DNA from: Treponema sp.
GTDB lineage: Bacteria > Spirochaetota > Spirochaetia > Treponematales > Treponemataceae
DNA length: 57,159 nucleotides
Direction: 5' to 3'
Assembly (NCBI GenBank): GCA_024400915.1
Contig: JAKSLX010000019.1
Coordinates: 1-57,159, forward strand
Shown here: piece after piece, positions 7,545 through 16,056 of the stretch
How the letters are laid out: each line of letters opens with the position of its first letter
Numbering within the stretch: position 1 is the first letter of the stretch
The notes under the pieces: generated by a model
Seen by the model: only the letters and a program-made list of their open reading frames with translations
Told to the model about the DNA's origin: nothing
Databases searched by the model: none
Position numbers and translations under genes: made by a program

Positions 7545-8009
7545 CTAAAACTTCAAAACCATTTCCTTGTATTTGCTTTCTGAATTCAAAAATCCGGCTT
7601 TTTTGTAGACAGGGTAGCCATCTTCTGTTGCCTTAAGCTGAAGCTTATCAAGTCCTTTTTCTTTTGCATTTTCAATAAGAAGTTTCATCAGATTAAGGCA
7701 CAAGCCCTGGCGACGGTAATCAGGCCGAGTATAAACGCTTATGACTTCTCCCACCAGACCATTTATAAAATTTGGATTTGCAGGTTTTTCAATGACCTGA
7801 AGAAGAGCAACTGCAGCCACTGTTTTCCCATCCCGAGCCACAAATCCAAAACAATCCTTGTTCAGATGCTTTTTAAAATACAGGGGAATTGTTTCTTTCA
7901 TTATCTGCATGTGATCAGCGGAAACCCTTTTCTGGTCTTCAAGAATATATGCAATCCTTAATTCCGTTAGCTGATCTATTTCTTCTTTTGTTGCGTATCC
8001 AAATTCCAT
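7545..8009 (-). CDS. GNAT N-acetyltransferase
   Basis: A 154-residue GNAT-fold acetyltransferase. Residues 85-115 (VGEVISVYTRPDYRRQGLCLNLMKLLIE) are strand 4 and the acetyl-CoA pyrophosphate loop (RxxGL). The C-terminal YKKAGF is the usual strand 6 segment. The acceptor substrate cannot be told. It is the last gene of a minus-strand run after arfB and two other GNAT genes, with a 32-base gap and a GGGG site of its own. Confidence 0.85.
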   Translation of the reverse strand: MEFGYATKEEIDQLTELRIAYILEDQKRVSADHMQIMKETIPLYFKKHLNKDCFGFVARDGKTVAAVALLQVIEKPANPNFINGLVGEVISVYTRPDYRRQGLCLNLMKLLIENAKEKGLDKLQLKATEDGYPVYKKAGFLNSESKYKEMVLKF

Positions 8010-8041
8010 TTACAATTCCCCTTTTTCATTATGATTTTGTT

Positions 8042-8446
8042 TCATATTAAATCCTTCACCAGATGAAACTTTTTATTTCCTGTCGGAATATCATTCAACT
8101 CACCAATAATTCTATATCCGTGTTTTTTGTAAAACTCCGGTGCCTGCCAGCTCATTGTGTCCACATGGACCGAATGACAACCACGGCGAATTGCTTCTTC
8201 CTCCGCAGCCTTCAGCAATCTGGAACCAATGCCGGTTTTACGATGTTTTTCATCTACCCAAAGAATATCCAGATGCATCCAGCCCCAGTAAGTTCCACCG
8301 AGTATACCCGCAATCACATTTTTTGCTTCATCATATTCCACAATGTTCAAAAGCTCATGATTATCAGGACCAACAGCCCTGCTGTTGAATTCTTCCAGAG
8401 ACTTATTTACAAAATCGATTTCTTCTTCTGATGGATTACAGTTCAT
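8042..8446 (-). CDS. GNAT N-acetyltransferase
   Basis: A 134-residue GNAT protein. LDILWVDEKHRKTGIGSRLL holds the acetyl-CoA loop (RKTGIG), and PEFYKKHGYRIIGE is the C-terminal strand-helix. It resembles small-molecule acetyltransferases that act on aminoglycoside-like or amine substrates, but the substrate is unknown. Its start overlaps the upstream GNAT stop by four bases (ATGA type), so the two are translationally coupled. Confidence 0.88.
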   Translation of the reverse strand: MNCNPSEEEIDFVNKSLEEFNSRAVGPDNHELLNIVEYDEAKNVIAGILGGTYWGWMHLDILWVDEKHRKTGIGSRLLKAAEEEAIRRGCHSVHVDTMSWQAPEFYKKHGYRIIGELNDIPTGNKKFHLVKDLI

Positions 8447-8946
8447 TTCTTTATCCGCACAAAATATTTTTCTTCATTCTCGCCGACAATCTTACCGCCA
8501 TTGTTCTGCATAACTTTTAAGGAAGCAAGATTGTCTTTGTTTACACGCAAGTAAAATTCATCTTCTGGAATTATGTTCTTTCCATATTCCAGCATTAAAG
8601 CCAGGCCTTTAGTTCCGTAACCTTTTCCGCGATATGCTTTTCCAATTCCATAACCGATATGACCGGAACCTTCTCTAAGTGCATCATTCAAATACTGGCG
8701 CAACCTGAAAAGCCCAGCAATTTCGTCATCATCCCAAAGGAATAAAAATGTTTCTGCCACCATCCAGTCAGGCATGTCGATTCCTTTTGAATATTTTATG
8801 ATTTCTGGCAGGGCGTTCTTTTCAAAATCTTCTCGGGAAATATTTGGCCACTGATTTGTAAGTCCATTTTCGTCTTCCGGCATGGCAGCAATAAACTGCC
8901 ATTCTTTTTCAACATCTTCAAAGTTTGCTTCTTTTAAATAAATCAT
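8443..8946 (-). CDS. GNAT N-acetyltransferase (RimJ/RimL-like)
   Basis: A 167-residue protein with the GNAT motif GIGKAYRGKGYGTKGLALML (RGKGYG loop) at about residues 100-120 and the later NLASLKVMQNNGG segment typical of RimJ/RimL-type enzymes, which acetylate N-termini or small amines. It overlaps arfB upstream and the next GNAT gene downstream by four bases each, so it is the middle of a tightly coupled operon. Confidence 0.88.
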   Translation of the reverse strand: MIYLKEANFEDVEKEWQFIAAMPEDENGLTNQWPNISREDFEKNALPEIIKYSKGIDMPDWMVAETFLFLWDDDEIAGLFRLRQYLNDALREGSGHIGYGIGKAYRGKGYGTKGLALMLEYGKNIIPEDEFYLRVNKDNLASLKVMQNNGGKIVGENEEKYFVRIKK

Positions 8947-9356
8947 AAACTTACCTTTCGACGATTATTCTTTACTTCAGACCTGATTTTCTTCAGCTTT
9001 AATTTTCTTTCTTTACTTGCTTTAGTTGGTTTTGTCGCCTTTCTTTTTTTCTGCACCACCAACGCCTGAACAATTCTATTCTCCAAACGAGCCAGCGCAA
9101 TTTCACGATTCCGTTCCTGATACCTTTCGTCATCAACATCAAGGAACAGACAATCATCCTTATTTAATATAGAAGAAAGTTTGATTCTAAGCCGCCCGCG
9201 TTCTTCTTCCGTTATCCCATCAATGGCACTGATAGGCAGCACAAGATGAACTTTAGTATTCACCTTGTTTACATTCTGGCCGCCGTTTCCACCGCTACGG
9301 GCAAAAGTCATCTGAGAATTATTCAGGATAGAATCATGAAGAACTGACTTGTTCAT
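8943..9356 (-). CDS. arfB: ArfB-type peptidyl-tRNA hydrolase (ribosome rescue)
   Basis: A 137-residue release-factor-like protein that frees stalled ribosomes by hydrolysing peptidyl-tRNA. The catalytic GGQ is at residues 25-27 within SGGNGGQNVNK, and the C-terminal tail from about residue 104 is very Lys/Arg-rich, as needed to enter the empty mRNA channel. Length fits ArfB (YaeJ). There is no Shine-Dalgarno sequence; TATAAT lies exactly six bases before the ATG, so the operon mRNA is probably leaderless. Three GNAT genes follow in the same operon. Confidence 0.92.
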   Translation of the reverse strand: MNKSVLHDSILNNSQMTFARSGGNGGQNVNKVNTKVHLVLPISAIDGITEEERGRLRIKLSSILNKDDCLFLDVDDERYQERNREIALARLENRIVQALVVQKKRKATKPTKASKERKLKLKKIRSEVKNNRRKVSL

Positions 9357-9362
9357 TTTATC

Positions 9363-9368
9363 ATTATA
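9363..9368 (-). promoter_or_regulatory. Leaderless-type -10 box for arfB operon
   Basis: TATAAT on the minus strand ends six bases before the arfB ATG, so transcription should start at or within a base of the A of ATG. No good -35 is visible. Confidence 0.55.
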
Positions 9369-9564
9369 AACTCAAACATTGTTTTTTTAGATAAACTTAT
9401 ACTTTAACGGGAAAAGTTATGCTAACCTTTGCACCTATTGATTTCCCCCTTGTTTCATCATATTGAACCGCTGTTTTAATGACAATTCAAAATCGGCATG
9501 TTGCATTGAACGCCCATGGGATATTTCATTGCCATCCCTATTCCACTGTGCTAACATTGAATTC

Positions 9565-10530
9565 ATGATGAGGCGTTTTTTCAGTATTTTAATTTTTACA
9601 TTCATTTGTTTCAGCGGTTTTTCCTACACTAAGGAAGAAGTCATGAAGTGGGAAAGCAAGAGCACTGCCTTTTACGGAGGAAGATTTCATGAGAATGTTC
9701 TTGATAAAGTCCGCGTTTTTGAAGGCAAGCCAAAAAATTTCCTTATGGAATTTGACGAATGCAACTCCTACAAAAATCATCAGCTGACTCAAGAAGAAGA
9801 AAAACTTTTTCTGGAATATTTTTCCTACATGCCTGAAACTTTCCAAAAGTGCTTTAAGGAAGATGTCTTTGCAATTTATTTTGTTGAAGGCATGTGGTAT
9901 GGCGCCCTTACAGATTATATTTTCGATCAAACCGGAAGAATGTACTGCACCATTTTCTTTAACATTGACCTCTTCAATAAAAACCTGACCGAATGGTTTG
10001 AACACAGGGACAATACGATTTTCAAAAAGACTGACGAAAAAAACATGCTCAAAGTTGAATGCAGCACTGAATACAAGGCTCTCCTTCACACGCTGATTCA
10101 CGAGACTGCCCATGTCTATGATTATACAAGGCAGATGACCCCTTACTGCGATTCAATGGAAGAAGAGGGAAAAACAGAATCGGAATATTTCAGTGTATGG
10201 AAAGACATGCAGCATCCTCTAAAAAAATATGACAGTCCTCTCCTCTCAAAATTCAGTTTCTATTATTTTGGAAAACAGATTCCATATTCAAAAGGAAAGA
10301 AACTGATTAAATATCTTTCCACAACTCCTTTCAGTTCCCTTTACGGTGCAAAAAACTGGATGGATGATTTTGCAGAAACCGTTACCCTCTACTACTTGAA
10401 GAAAGCTTTCGGCATCAACTACAAGGTGACTTATGTTTCCAACGGAAAGGAAATTGTATCCTACAGTTACGAAGAAAATAAAAATGTTCAGATGTGGAAT
10501 TCAATGTGCAGGATTATTACGGGAAAGTAA
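9565..10530 (+). CDS. Exported zinc metallopeptidase-like protein (HExxH)
   Basis: A 321-residue exported protein. The open frame starts 34 codons earlier, but the signal peptide (MMRRFFSILIFTFICFSGFS) begins at 9565, which I take as the start. Around residue 179 it has LIHETAHVYDY, an HExxH zinc site. A DDFAE segment about 90 residues later could give the third ligand, as in gluzincins. Only the metal site links it to peptidases; the substrate and exact family are unknown. It is probably periplasmic. There is no ribosome site; TAACAT lies seven bases before the ATG. Confidence 0.75.
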   Translation: MMRRFFSILIFTFICFSGFSYTKEEVMKWESKSTAFYGGRFHENVLDKVRVFEGKPKNFLMEFDECNSYKNHQLTQEEEKLFLEYFSYMPETFQKCFKEDVFAIYFVEGMWYGALTDYIFDQTGRMYCTIFFNIDLFNKNLTEWFEHRDNTIFKKTDEKNMLKVECSTEYKALLHTLIHETAHVYDYTRQMTPYCDSMEEEGKTESEYFSVWKDMQHPLKKYDSPLLSKFSFYYFGKQIPYSKGKKLIKYLSTTPFSSLYGAKNWMDDFAETVTLYYLKKAFGINYKVTYVSNGKEIVSYSYEENKNVQMWNSMCRIITGK

Positions 10531-10534
10531 AGAA

Positions 10535-10605
10535 TTCTTCCGTCAGGATTCGAACCCGAACTAAAAGCACCAAAAGCTTCTGTGCTACCATTACACCACG
10601 GAAGA
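10535..10605 (-). tRNA. tRNA-Gln (UUG)
   Basis: A complete 71-base cloverleaf. The acceptor stem is TCTTCCG/CGGAAGA, with the U1-A72 pair typical of bacterial tRNA-Gln. The D-arm is GTG...CAC with GG, and the T-arm is TCGGG-TTCGAAT-CCTGA. The anticodon arm is GAAGC-TTTTGGT-GCTTT, with U33, anticodon UUG and G37. CCA is not encoded. It lies antisense just behind the metallopeptidase gene. Confidence 0.93.
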
Positions 10606-10964
10606 ATGATTCAAAATCGAATGCTGAAATTATATCAAATCTTATCAGGTATATATAGATACTTGATAAGATTTTTAAATTTTTACTGAATGTTCAATCA
10701 GACCTACCATTGCAAATCCAATAATTCAACCCAGCTTAATCGATACTGAAAATTTCTTTTTAAAACCAGATGACTGAATATCTTCCACGATGTGATAAAC
10801 CTCCGTTATATAACAATAATTTTAATATGGAAGATTGCAAATTCAAGGGAAATTTACCAAATTTCATCCTTTTCTGCCCCCTGCAAATTTTCACTCAAAT
10901 CTATAGTTTAATAATTGAAAAAACTGTAAAATGGATGAAAATTCATATTTTAAAGAGGCAAAAA
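10606..10964. other. Non-coding leader upstream of AAE transporter
   Basis: No gene. At 10637-10674 there is an 11-base inverted repeat (AAATCTTATCA / TGATAAGATTT) with a 16-base loop and a T-rich tail, which may stop transcription coming from the left. The rest is AT-rich. A possible -10 (TAAAAT) is at about 10925. The 65 codons in frame before the transporter ATG are not family-like and I read them as leader. Confidence 0.5.
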
Positions 10965-12206
10965 ATGACTGCTTATTTAGCTGGAGTAGTTGCATCTGCT
11001 CTGTCATTTATCTTTATTGTTTTTGCAATCGGTACCATCGGCTATCTTCTTGGAGCCATCAAAGTTAAGGGTATCGAATTGGGAACTGCAGGTGTTCTCC
11101 TTGTAGCTCTTATCTGGGGTGTTATCATCAACTTCATCCCTTCTTTCCAGATCGGCGAAAGAGTAATCACAATCTGGTCTGACAAGATCAAGGGCAACTT
11201 TGGTATTGTTTCAAACATCGGTACAGCTTTGTTCGTTACAGCTGTTGGTTTGATTGCAGGCCCTAAGTTCTTCCGTTCATTCAATAAAAGCACACTTGCT
11301 TACATCGTTCTTGGTTTTGTAATCATCATCATCGGTGGTGCAACAGCTGCCATCTTTGCAATCCTTGATCCAAACTGTTCTTCTTCAATGGCTGTTGGTC
11401 TTTTGACAGGTGGACTTACTTCTACTCCAGGTTTCTCTGCTGGTAAGGAAGTTGCCGTTGCCCTTGATGAAGCTGCAAAACTTGCCGGACAGGTTTCAAC
11501 TCTTGAAGCTGATGTTACAGCAGGTTACGGCATTGCATACACATTCGGTGTTCTCGGTGTTGTTCTCTTCGTTCAGGTTCTTCCAAAAATCCTTAAAGTA
11601 AACATGGCTGATGAAGTTGCAAATTTCCAGGCTGCAAACCAGATCAAGATTCCAGAACCAAAGGGACAGCTTATTCAGATTGATCCATTTGGATTCTTCG
11701 CATTCTTCCTTGCTGTTGCACTCGGATGTCTCATCGGTGCAATCAAGATTCCTGTAATCAACTTCTCCCTCGGTAACTCAGGCGGATGTTTGATCGGTGG
11801 CCTCATCGTCGGTCACTTTGCACACTTTGGCAAGGTTGACTGCCGCCTCAAGAAGGAAACATTGAACTTCATGCGCGAACTTGGTCTCGTATTGTTCCTT
11901 ATCGGTGCAGGCGTTCCAGGTGGAGTTAACTTCATCACAAAGTTCCGCTGGACATACTTCATCTACGGTGCTGTTATGACAACAGTTCCAATGATCGTTG
12001 GATACATCCTTGCAAGATACATCTTCAAGCTTTCAATCCTCAACAACCTTGGTTCAATCACTGGCGGTATGACTTCTACTCCAGCCCTCGGTACATTGAT
12101 TGCTACAGCAGGTACAGACGAAGTTTCAGCTGCTTATGCTGCAACTTATCCATTTGCACTTGTTTCAATCGTTCTTGCATCTAAGATCATCATCATGCTT
12201 ATATAG
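10965..12206 (+). CDS. AAE-family transporter (AspT/YidE/YbjL type) without RCK domains
   Basis: A 413-residue membrane protein with about 10-11 hydrophobic helices. It is built as two related halves, each carrying a GGxTSTP motif: GGLTSTPGFSAG near residue 147 and GGMTSTPALGTL near residue 367. That pattern belongs to the aspartate:alanine exchanger family. Classical members have two central TrkA_C (RCK) domains and about 550 residues; here the central region is short and has none. AAAGAGG seven bases before the ATG sets this start over the longer frame. The substrate is unknown; a carboxylate or amino acid is likely. A strong terminator follows. Confidence 0.88.
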   Translation: MTAYLAGVVASALSFIFIVFAIGTIGYLLGAIKVKGIELGTAGVLLVALIWGVIINFIPSFQIGERVITIWSDKIKGNFGIVSNIGTALFVTAVGLIAGPKFFRSFNKSTLAYIVLGFVIIIIGGATAAIFAILDPNCSSSMAVGLLTGGLTSTPGFSAGKEVAVALDEAAKLAGQVSTLEADVTAGYGIAYTFGVLGVVLFVQVLPKILKVNMADEVANFQAANQIKIPEPKGQLIQIDPFGFFAFFLAVALGCLIGAIKIPVINFSLGNSGGCLIGGLIVGHFAHFGKVDCRLKKETLNFMRELGLVLFLIGAGVPGGVNFITKFRWTYFIYGAVMTTVPMIVGYILARYIFKLSILNNLGSITGGMTSTPALGTLIATAGTDEVSAAYAATYPFALVSIVLASKIIIMLI

Positions 12207-12227
12207 TCTATCTTAAAGCTCAAAATG

Positions 12228-12260
12228 AAAGGCTGGCGATTTCGTCAGCCTTTTTGTTTT
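12228..12260 (+). terminator. Terminator after AAE transporter
   Basis: An 11-base stem AAGGCTGGCGA/TCGTCAGCCTT with a two-base loop, then TTTTTGTTTT. The decarboxylase stop lies close behind on the other strand, so it may act both ways. Confidence 0.85.
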
Positions 12261-13344
12261 ATTGAATTTCTACATCCAGTGGATTCCTTATGAAACTGTT
12301 GGCAAAGCAAAGTGAATAGGCTCCAACATTTTTAAAGACTATTTCATCCCCCACTGCAAGTTTTCCATTGAAGCCTTTTTTTATGATGTCGTTTTCAAGA
12401 CAGGTGCATCCCGTAATGGTATAATCATTCAGCATCTTTTGTTCGGCACCACATCTTATAATTTCAAAAGTAACGCTGTCACTCAAAGATGTAATCATCA
12501 TGTCCTTGAAGCTTACATCAAGAATTACAAATCCATTTTCCTTTATGTGAAGGACTTTTGCCACACTTTCAAAAGCACTTCCAACAATTGCAGTACCACA
12601 TTCTAAAATTATTTTTTTGTTTTCAAGGCCGAAGTTTTTTAAGGTTTCAAAAATTGCCTCTGACACAGATGCAAAATCAATTTCTTCGCCGGCAGATTTT
12701 TTTCGTGGATCAACTTTTTCGTAGCTGCCAGCAAGACTTCCTCCAAAATCAAGGTATTCTAATAAAGGAAAATCCTTTGCTACCCGTGCAAGTTCTTCCG
12801 CTTTTTTTATCCAGAATTTTTTCTGCCTGGTTTTTGTAAAATGACAGGACAGTCCCTTGATTTTTATTTTACCAAGTGCTGAAAGTTCCAGTGCTTTTTT
12901 ATAAGTCTCTGATCTCACTTCAATTCCAAAGCGGGATTTAATTCCGTTGCCAATGTCAAAGCAAAGCCTTAATCCAAGCTCAAGTGAAATTTTTTTCTGA
13001 TCAAAATACTCTTCTGCCCATGAAAGTTCTTCTTCATTATCGATGTTTGCCATTCCGCCGGAAAGTGCCGTGGAAACAAAAAGTTCCTTTTCCTTGCACA
13101 CCCCGTTGTAGATGATTTCATTTTCTTTCCAGCCGAAAGCAAGGGCTTTTTCATACTCTTCAGTTGAAACAACTTCAGCTTTAATGCCAGACTTTTTTAC
13201 ATCCTCAATGACATAAGGATGGCAGTTTGTTTTAAATGAATATGCAAGCTCAAAATCTTTAAGGCGGAAACCAAATTCTTTTCGTATGGCTTCAATGTTG
13301 GATTTTAGTTTTTCGGGATGATAAATATATTTTCTTGTATCCAT
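12259..13344 (-). CDS. PLP-dependent decarboxylase, LysA/ODC fold III
   Basis: A 361-residue protein of the alanine-racemase-barrel decarboxylase group. YSFKTN at 35-40 contains the PLP lysine K38. The FGG turn that binds phosphate is present (YLDFGGSL), as is the C-terminal CLENDII segment with the conserved Cys of the neighbouring active site. It is shorter than most LysA proteins, and the usual EPGR motif reads ECGTAIVG, so the substrate need not be diaminopimelate. A carboxynorspermidine- or ornithine-type decarboxylase is possible. It is transcribed alone, with TATACT about 21 bases before the ATG. Confidence 0.82.
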   Translation of the reverse strand: MDTRKYIYHPEKLKSNIEAIRKEFGFRLKDFELAYSFKTNCHPYVIEDVKKSGIKAEVVSTEEYEKALAFGWKENEIIYNGVCKEKELFVSTALSGGMANIDNEEELSWAEEYFDQKKISLELGLRLCFDIGNGIKSRFGIEVRSETYKKALELSALGKIKIKGLSCHFTKTRQKKFWIKKAEELARVAKDFPLLEYLDFGGSLAGSYEKVDPRKKSAGEEIDFASVSEAIFETLKNFGLENKKIILECGTAIVGSAFESVAKVLHIKENGFVILDVSFKDMMITSLSDSVTFEIIRCGAEQKMLNDYTITGCTCLENDIIKKGFNGKLAVGDEIVFKNVGAYSLCFANSFIRNPLDVEIQ

Positions 13345-13390
13345 TTTAAACTCGTCGTTTAAATCAGTATATCATATTTTTCCTTCATGC

Positions 13391-13396
13391 TATAAT
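13391..13396 (+). promoter_or_regulatory. Leaderless-type -10 box for GNAT gene
   Basis: TATAAT ends six bases before the ATG at 13403, and there is no Shine-Dalgarno sequence. The start point should coincide with the start codon. Confidence 0.6.
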
Positions 13397-13402
13397 CGCA
13401 TC

Positions 13403-13915
13403 ATGAACATTACATACCGCAAGGCTGAAGAAAAAGATTTGGAACAAATCATGAAAGTCATTCGTGACGCACAGGCAACCTTAAAGGCTGATAGAGTTGA
13501 CCAGTGGCAGGATGGATTTCCAAGTGAGGAAGTTATTCTTGAAGACATGAAAGTGCGTTCTGCATTTGTAATTCTTGTTGACGATGTTGTTTCAGGATTT
13601 TTTGTATTGGCTTTTGGAATCGAACCAGACTATGTGAATCCTGCCAGAGGTGCATTCAAATCTAACGAACCATACGCAGCCATTCACAGGACTGCTTTTT
13701 CAAAGGAATGCAAGGGTAAGGGACTTTCACACTTTATGTTCCAGTCAGCTTTTGCGGAAATAAAGAAGGCCGGCGTTGATTTCGCAAGAATCGATACCCA
13801 CCACGACAACAAAAGGATGCGCCACATCATGGCCCGCGAAGGCTTTGAAGAAACTGCTGTAATAGTTTTATCTTCCAATGGTGACGAACGCGTTGCTGCA
13901 GAAAAGAAACTGTAA
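13403..13915 (+). CDS. GNAT N-acetyltransferase
   Basis: A 170-residue GNAT protein. IHRTAFSKECKGKGLSHFMF holds the acetyl-CoA loop (CKGKGL), and RIDTHHDNKRMRHIMAREGFEE is the typical strand 5/helix/strand 6 segment. The substrate is unknown. The next gene starts one base after its stop and is another GNAT-like protein. Confidence 0.9.
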   Translation: MNITYRKAEEKDLEQIMKVIRDAQATLKADRVDQWQDGFPSEEVILEDMKVRSAFVILVDDVVSGFFVLAFGIEPDYVNPARGAFKSNEPYAAIHRTAFSKECKGKGLSHFMFQSAFAEIKKAGVDFARIDTHHDNKRMRHIMAREGFEETAVIVLSSNGDERVAAEKKL

Positions 13916-13916
13916 A

Positions 13917-14519
13917 ATGACTTTAGGGAAATTTGATTTCAACAATCCAAAACATCTCAATCCAATAATCGACAGGGTTGTTGAGCTCTGGTCTCCGCCA
14001 ACGGATGACATGGTTTTCAGACGGCTTTATGTTGAAGCCATCATAAGGCAGAATGCCGCAGGCAACGACATGCAATTCCAGCTGTCAGAAAACGGGGAAA
14101 TCCGTTCCATTGCCTTTGCTTCAAGACTTGGTGAACACACCCCGTGGTACGGCTGGTGGCAGGAAAAATTCAATTCCCTTCCGGAAGAATACCAGAAAAT
14201 GCTTTCCTTAAGCCGTTCCTATCTTTCCCTGATGGATGAAAAAACCTACAGCTACATGGACAAGGATGATGTAAAGCTCAGCCTTTTTGTGAGCGTTAAA
14301 TCTGGTTGGGGGAAACCGGTTCTTGAAGGTGCCATGGATTTTTTCAGATCAAGAGGATTCAAAAACCTTTACCTCTGGACTGACTGCGAATGCAATGTCG
14401 ATTGGTATGTAAGCCGCGGCTACGAACTTGTGGAAGAAGGAACCTACGAACCTTTTTCCTACGACGAGCCATACAAAACCTACATCTTCAAAAAGCCCTG
14501 CAAGGAAACTGTCCAATAA
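13917..14519 (+). CDS. GNAT-like acetyltransferase
   Basis: A 200-residue protein. The C-terminal half has a GNAT-like pattern: LSLFVSVKSGWGKPVLEGAMDFFRSRGFKNLYLWTD, then WYVSRGYELVEE. The acetyl-CoA loop is less canonical (SGWGKPV), so I hold the enzyme call a little loosely. ATG 13917 lies one base after the previous stop and begins the coherent protein; the frame extending 13 codons upstream lies inside the previous gene. Confidence 0.78.
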   Translation: MTLGKFDFNNPKHLNPIIDRVVELWSPPTDDMVFRRLYVEAIIRQNAAGNDMQFQLSENGEIRSIAFASRLGEHTPWYGWWQEKFNSLPEEYQKMLSLSRSYLSLMDEKTYSYMDKDDVKLSLFVSVKSGWGKPVLEGAMDFFRSRGFKNLYLWTDCECNVDWYVSRGYELVEEGTYEPFSYDEPYKTYIFKKPCKETVQ

Positions 14520-14556
14520 TTTATTCATTCCACATCTTCTGATATAATTTTCCATC

Positions 14557-16056
14557 ATGAAAAAGATCTTTTTTGATTCACGCCCAATGGACAAAAGAGC
14601 CCGTGAAGACTTTGGACTTACAGAAGAACTTATGATGGAAAACGCAGCCGCTGCCATGGAAGATGCAGTGACCCCTTATGTTTTTCACGAAAGCACCCGT
14701 TACATTGACCGCCCCCATGTTTTGATTTTGTGCGGTGCAGGAAACAACGGTGCCGACGGATATGCCCTTGCACGCCGCCTTGTATGCCACGAATTCTGCG
14801 TTACCTGCTGTGTCGTTGACGAGCCAAAGTCAGAGCTTTGCAAACTACAGAAAAAACGTGCAGAGCTTTCAGGCGTAATGTTCACCGACCTTTATTCCCT
14901 TGATGATTTTATAGAAGAAAAAAGCTTTGACATCACGGTAGTCGTAGACTGTATTTTTGGCGCAGGATTCCGTCAGCCATTGCCTCCAAACGCAGAAGCC
15001 GTACTTCTTTCAGTTTCAAAAATCGACTGCCGTAAGATTTCCTGCGACATCCCAACAGGACTTGATGCTTACGGCAACGGAACAATAGTTTTCAAGGCAG
15101 ACGAAACCGTTACCATGGGATCTTTAAAGCTTGCCCTTTACAGCGACAGGGCTAAGGACTGTACTGGAAAAATCACCCTTGCAAACCTTGGCATTTCAAA
15201 AACAAACTTTGAGCACGAAAGCAAATTTCAACCAGATGCATATCTTCTTGAAAAAAATGAGATGACCTTGCCATGGCGCAGAAAGCAGAATGCAAACAAA
15301 GGGACCTTTGGACATGCCGCCATTGCTTCTGGTGAAAAACCAGGAGCCGCAAACATCGCAGCAAATGCAGCCATAAACTTTGGCGCAGGGCTTGTTACCC
15401 TTACAGGAGTTGATTCAAGCAGCTTCATGAGCATCATGGCATCAAAGGAATTGCCTTCAAACACAAGTGCCCTTCTTTTAGGAAGCGGCTTTGGACGCAG
15501 CAACAAGGATGCAGAAAAATATCTTTCCTATCTTAAGGAAAACAAAAAAGTTCCTTTTGTACTTGATGCCGATATTTTTTACTACAGTGAAATCAAAAAA
15601 TTCCTTGAAGAAAATAGCTCAGAGGAAAAAAACAGCCGCTGCATTTTGACACCACACCCAAAGGAATTTTCAGTTCTCCTTGAAAACTGCGGACTTGGAA
15701 ATTTTTCCACAGCCCAGGTCGTTGAACAGCGTTATGAACTTGCAAAGAAATTCACAGAAACTTTCAAAGGCTGCATTTTGATTCTCAAGGGAACTACAAC
15801 AACAATCGCCCATTGGTCAGCAAAAGAAAACCGCACTTGCATCTATCTTAATCCACACGGAACCAACGCCCTTGCAAAAGCCGGCAGCGGAGATGTTCTT
15901 GCAGGACTCTGCACAGCCTTGCTTGCCCAGGGCTACAATGCAATCAACGCAGCAATCACAGCAAGCCTTGCCCACAGTCTCGCATCAAAAAAATACGACG
16001 GCAGTTTTGCCCTTACTCCAGAAAAACTGATAGATGAAATCGGAGCATTGAAATGA
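14557..16056 (+). CDS. nnr: Bifunctional NAD(P)H-hydrate epimerase / ADP-dependent dehydratase
   Basis: A 499-residue metabolite-repair enzyme that restores hydrated NADH/NADPH. Residues 1 to about 225 are the YjeF_N epimerase domain (LCGAGNNGADGYALARRL and DCIFGAGF). From about 235 to the end is the ribokinase-like dehydratase, with NKGTFGHAAIASG, the nucleotide segment LKGTTTTI and the catalytic loop AKAGSGDVLAG. The full two-domain length is normal. TATAAT lies eight bases before the ATG and there is no strong ribosome site. Its stop overlaps lrgA by four bases. Confidence 0.95.
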   Translation: MKKIFFDSRPMDKRAREDFGLTEELMMENAAAAMEDAVTPYVFHESTRYIDRPHVLILCGAGNNGADGYALARRLVCHEFCVTCCVVDEPKSELCKLQKKRAELSGVMFTDLYSLDDFIEEKSFDITVVVDCIFGAGFRQPLPPNAEAVLLSVSKIDCRKISCDIPTGLDAYGNGTIVFKADETVTMGSLKLALYSDRAKDCTGKITLANLGISKTNFEHESKFQPDAYLLEKNEMTLPWRRKQNANKGTFGHAAIASGEKPGAANIAANAAINFGAGLVTLTGVDSSSFMSIMASKELPSNTSALLLGSGFGRSNKDAEKYLSYLKENKKVPFVLDADIFYYSEIKKFLEENSSEEKNSRCILTPHPKEFSVLLENCGLGNFSTAQVVEQRYELAKKFTETFKGCILILKGTTTTIAHWSAKENRTCIYLNPHGTNALAKAGSGDVLAGLCTALLAQGYNAINAAITASLAHSLASKKYDGSFALTPEKLIDEIGALK

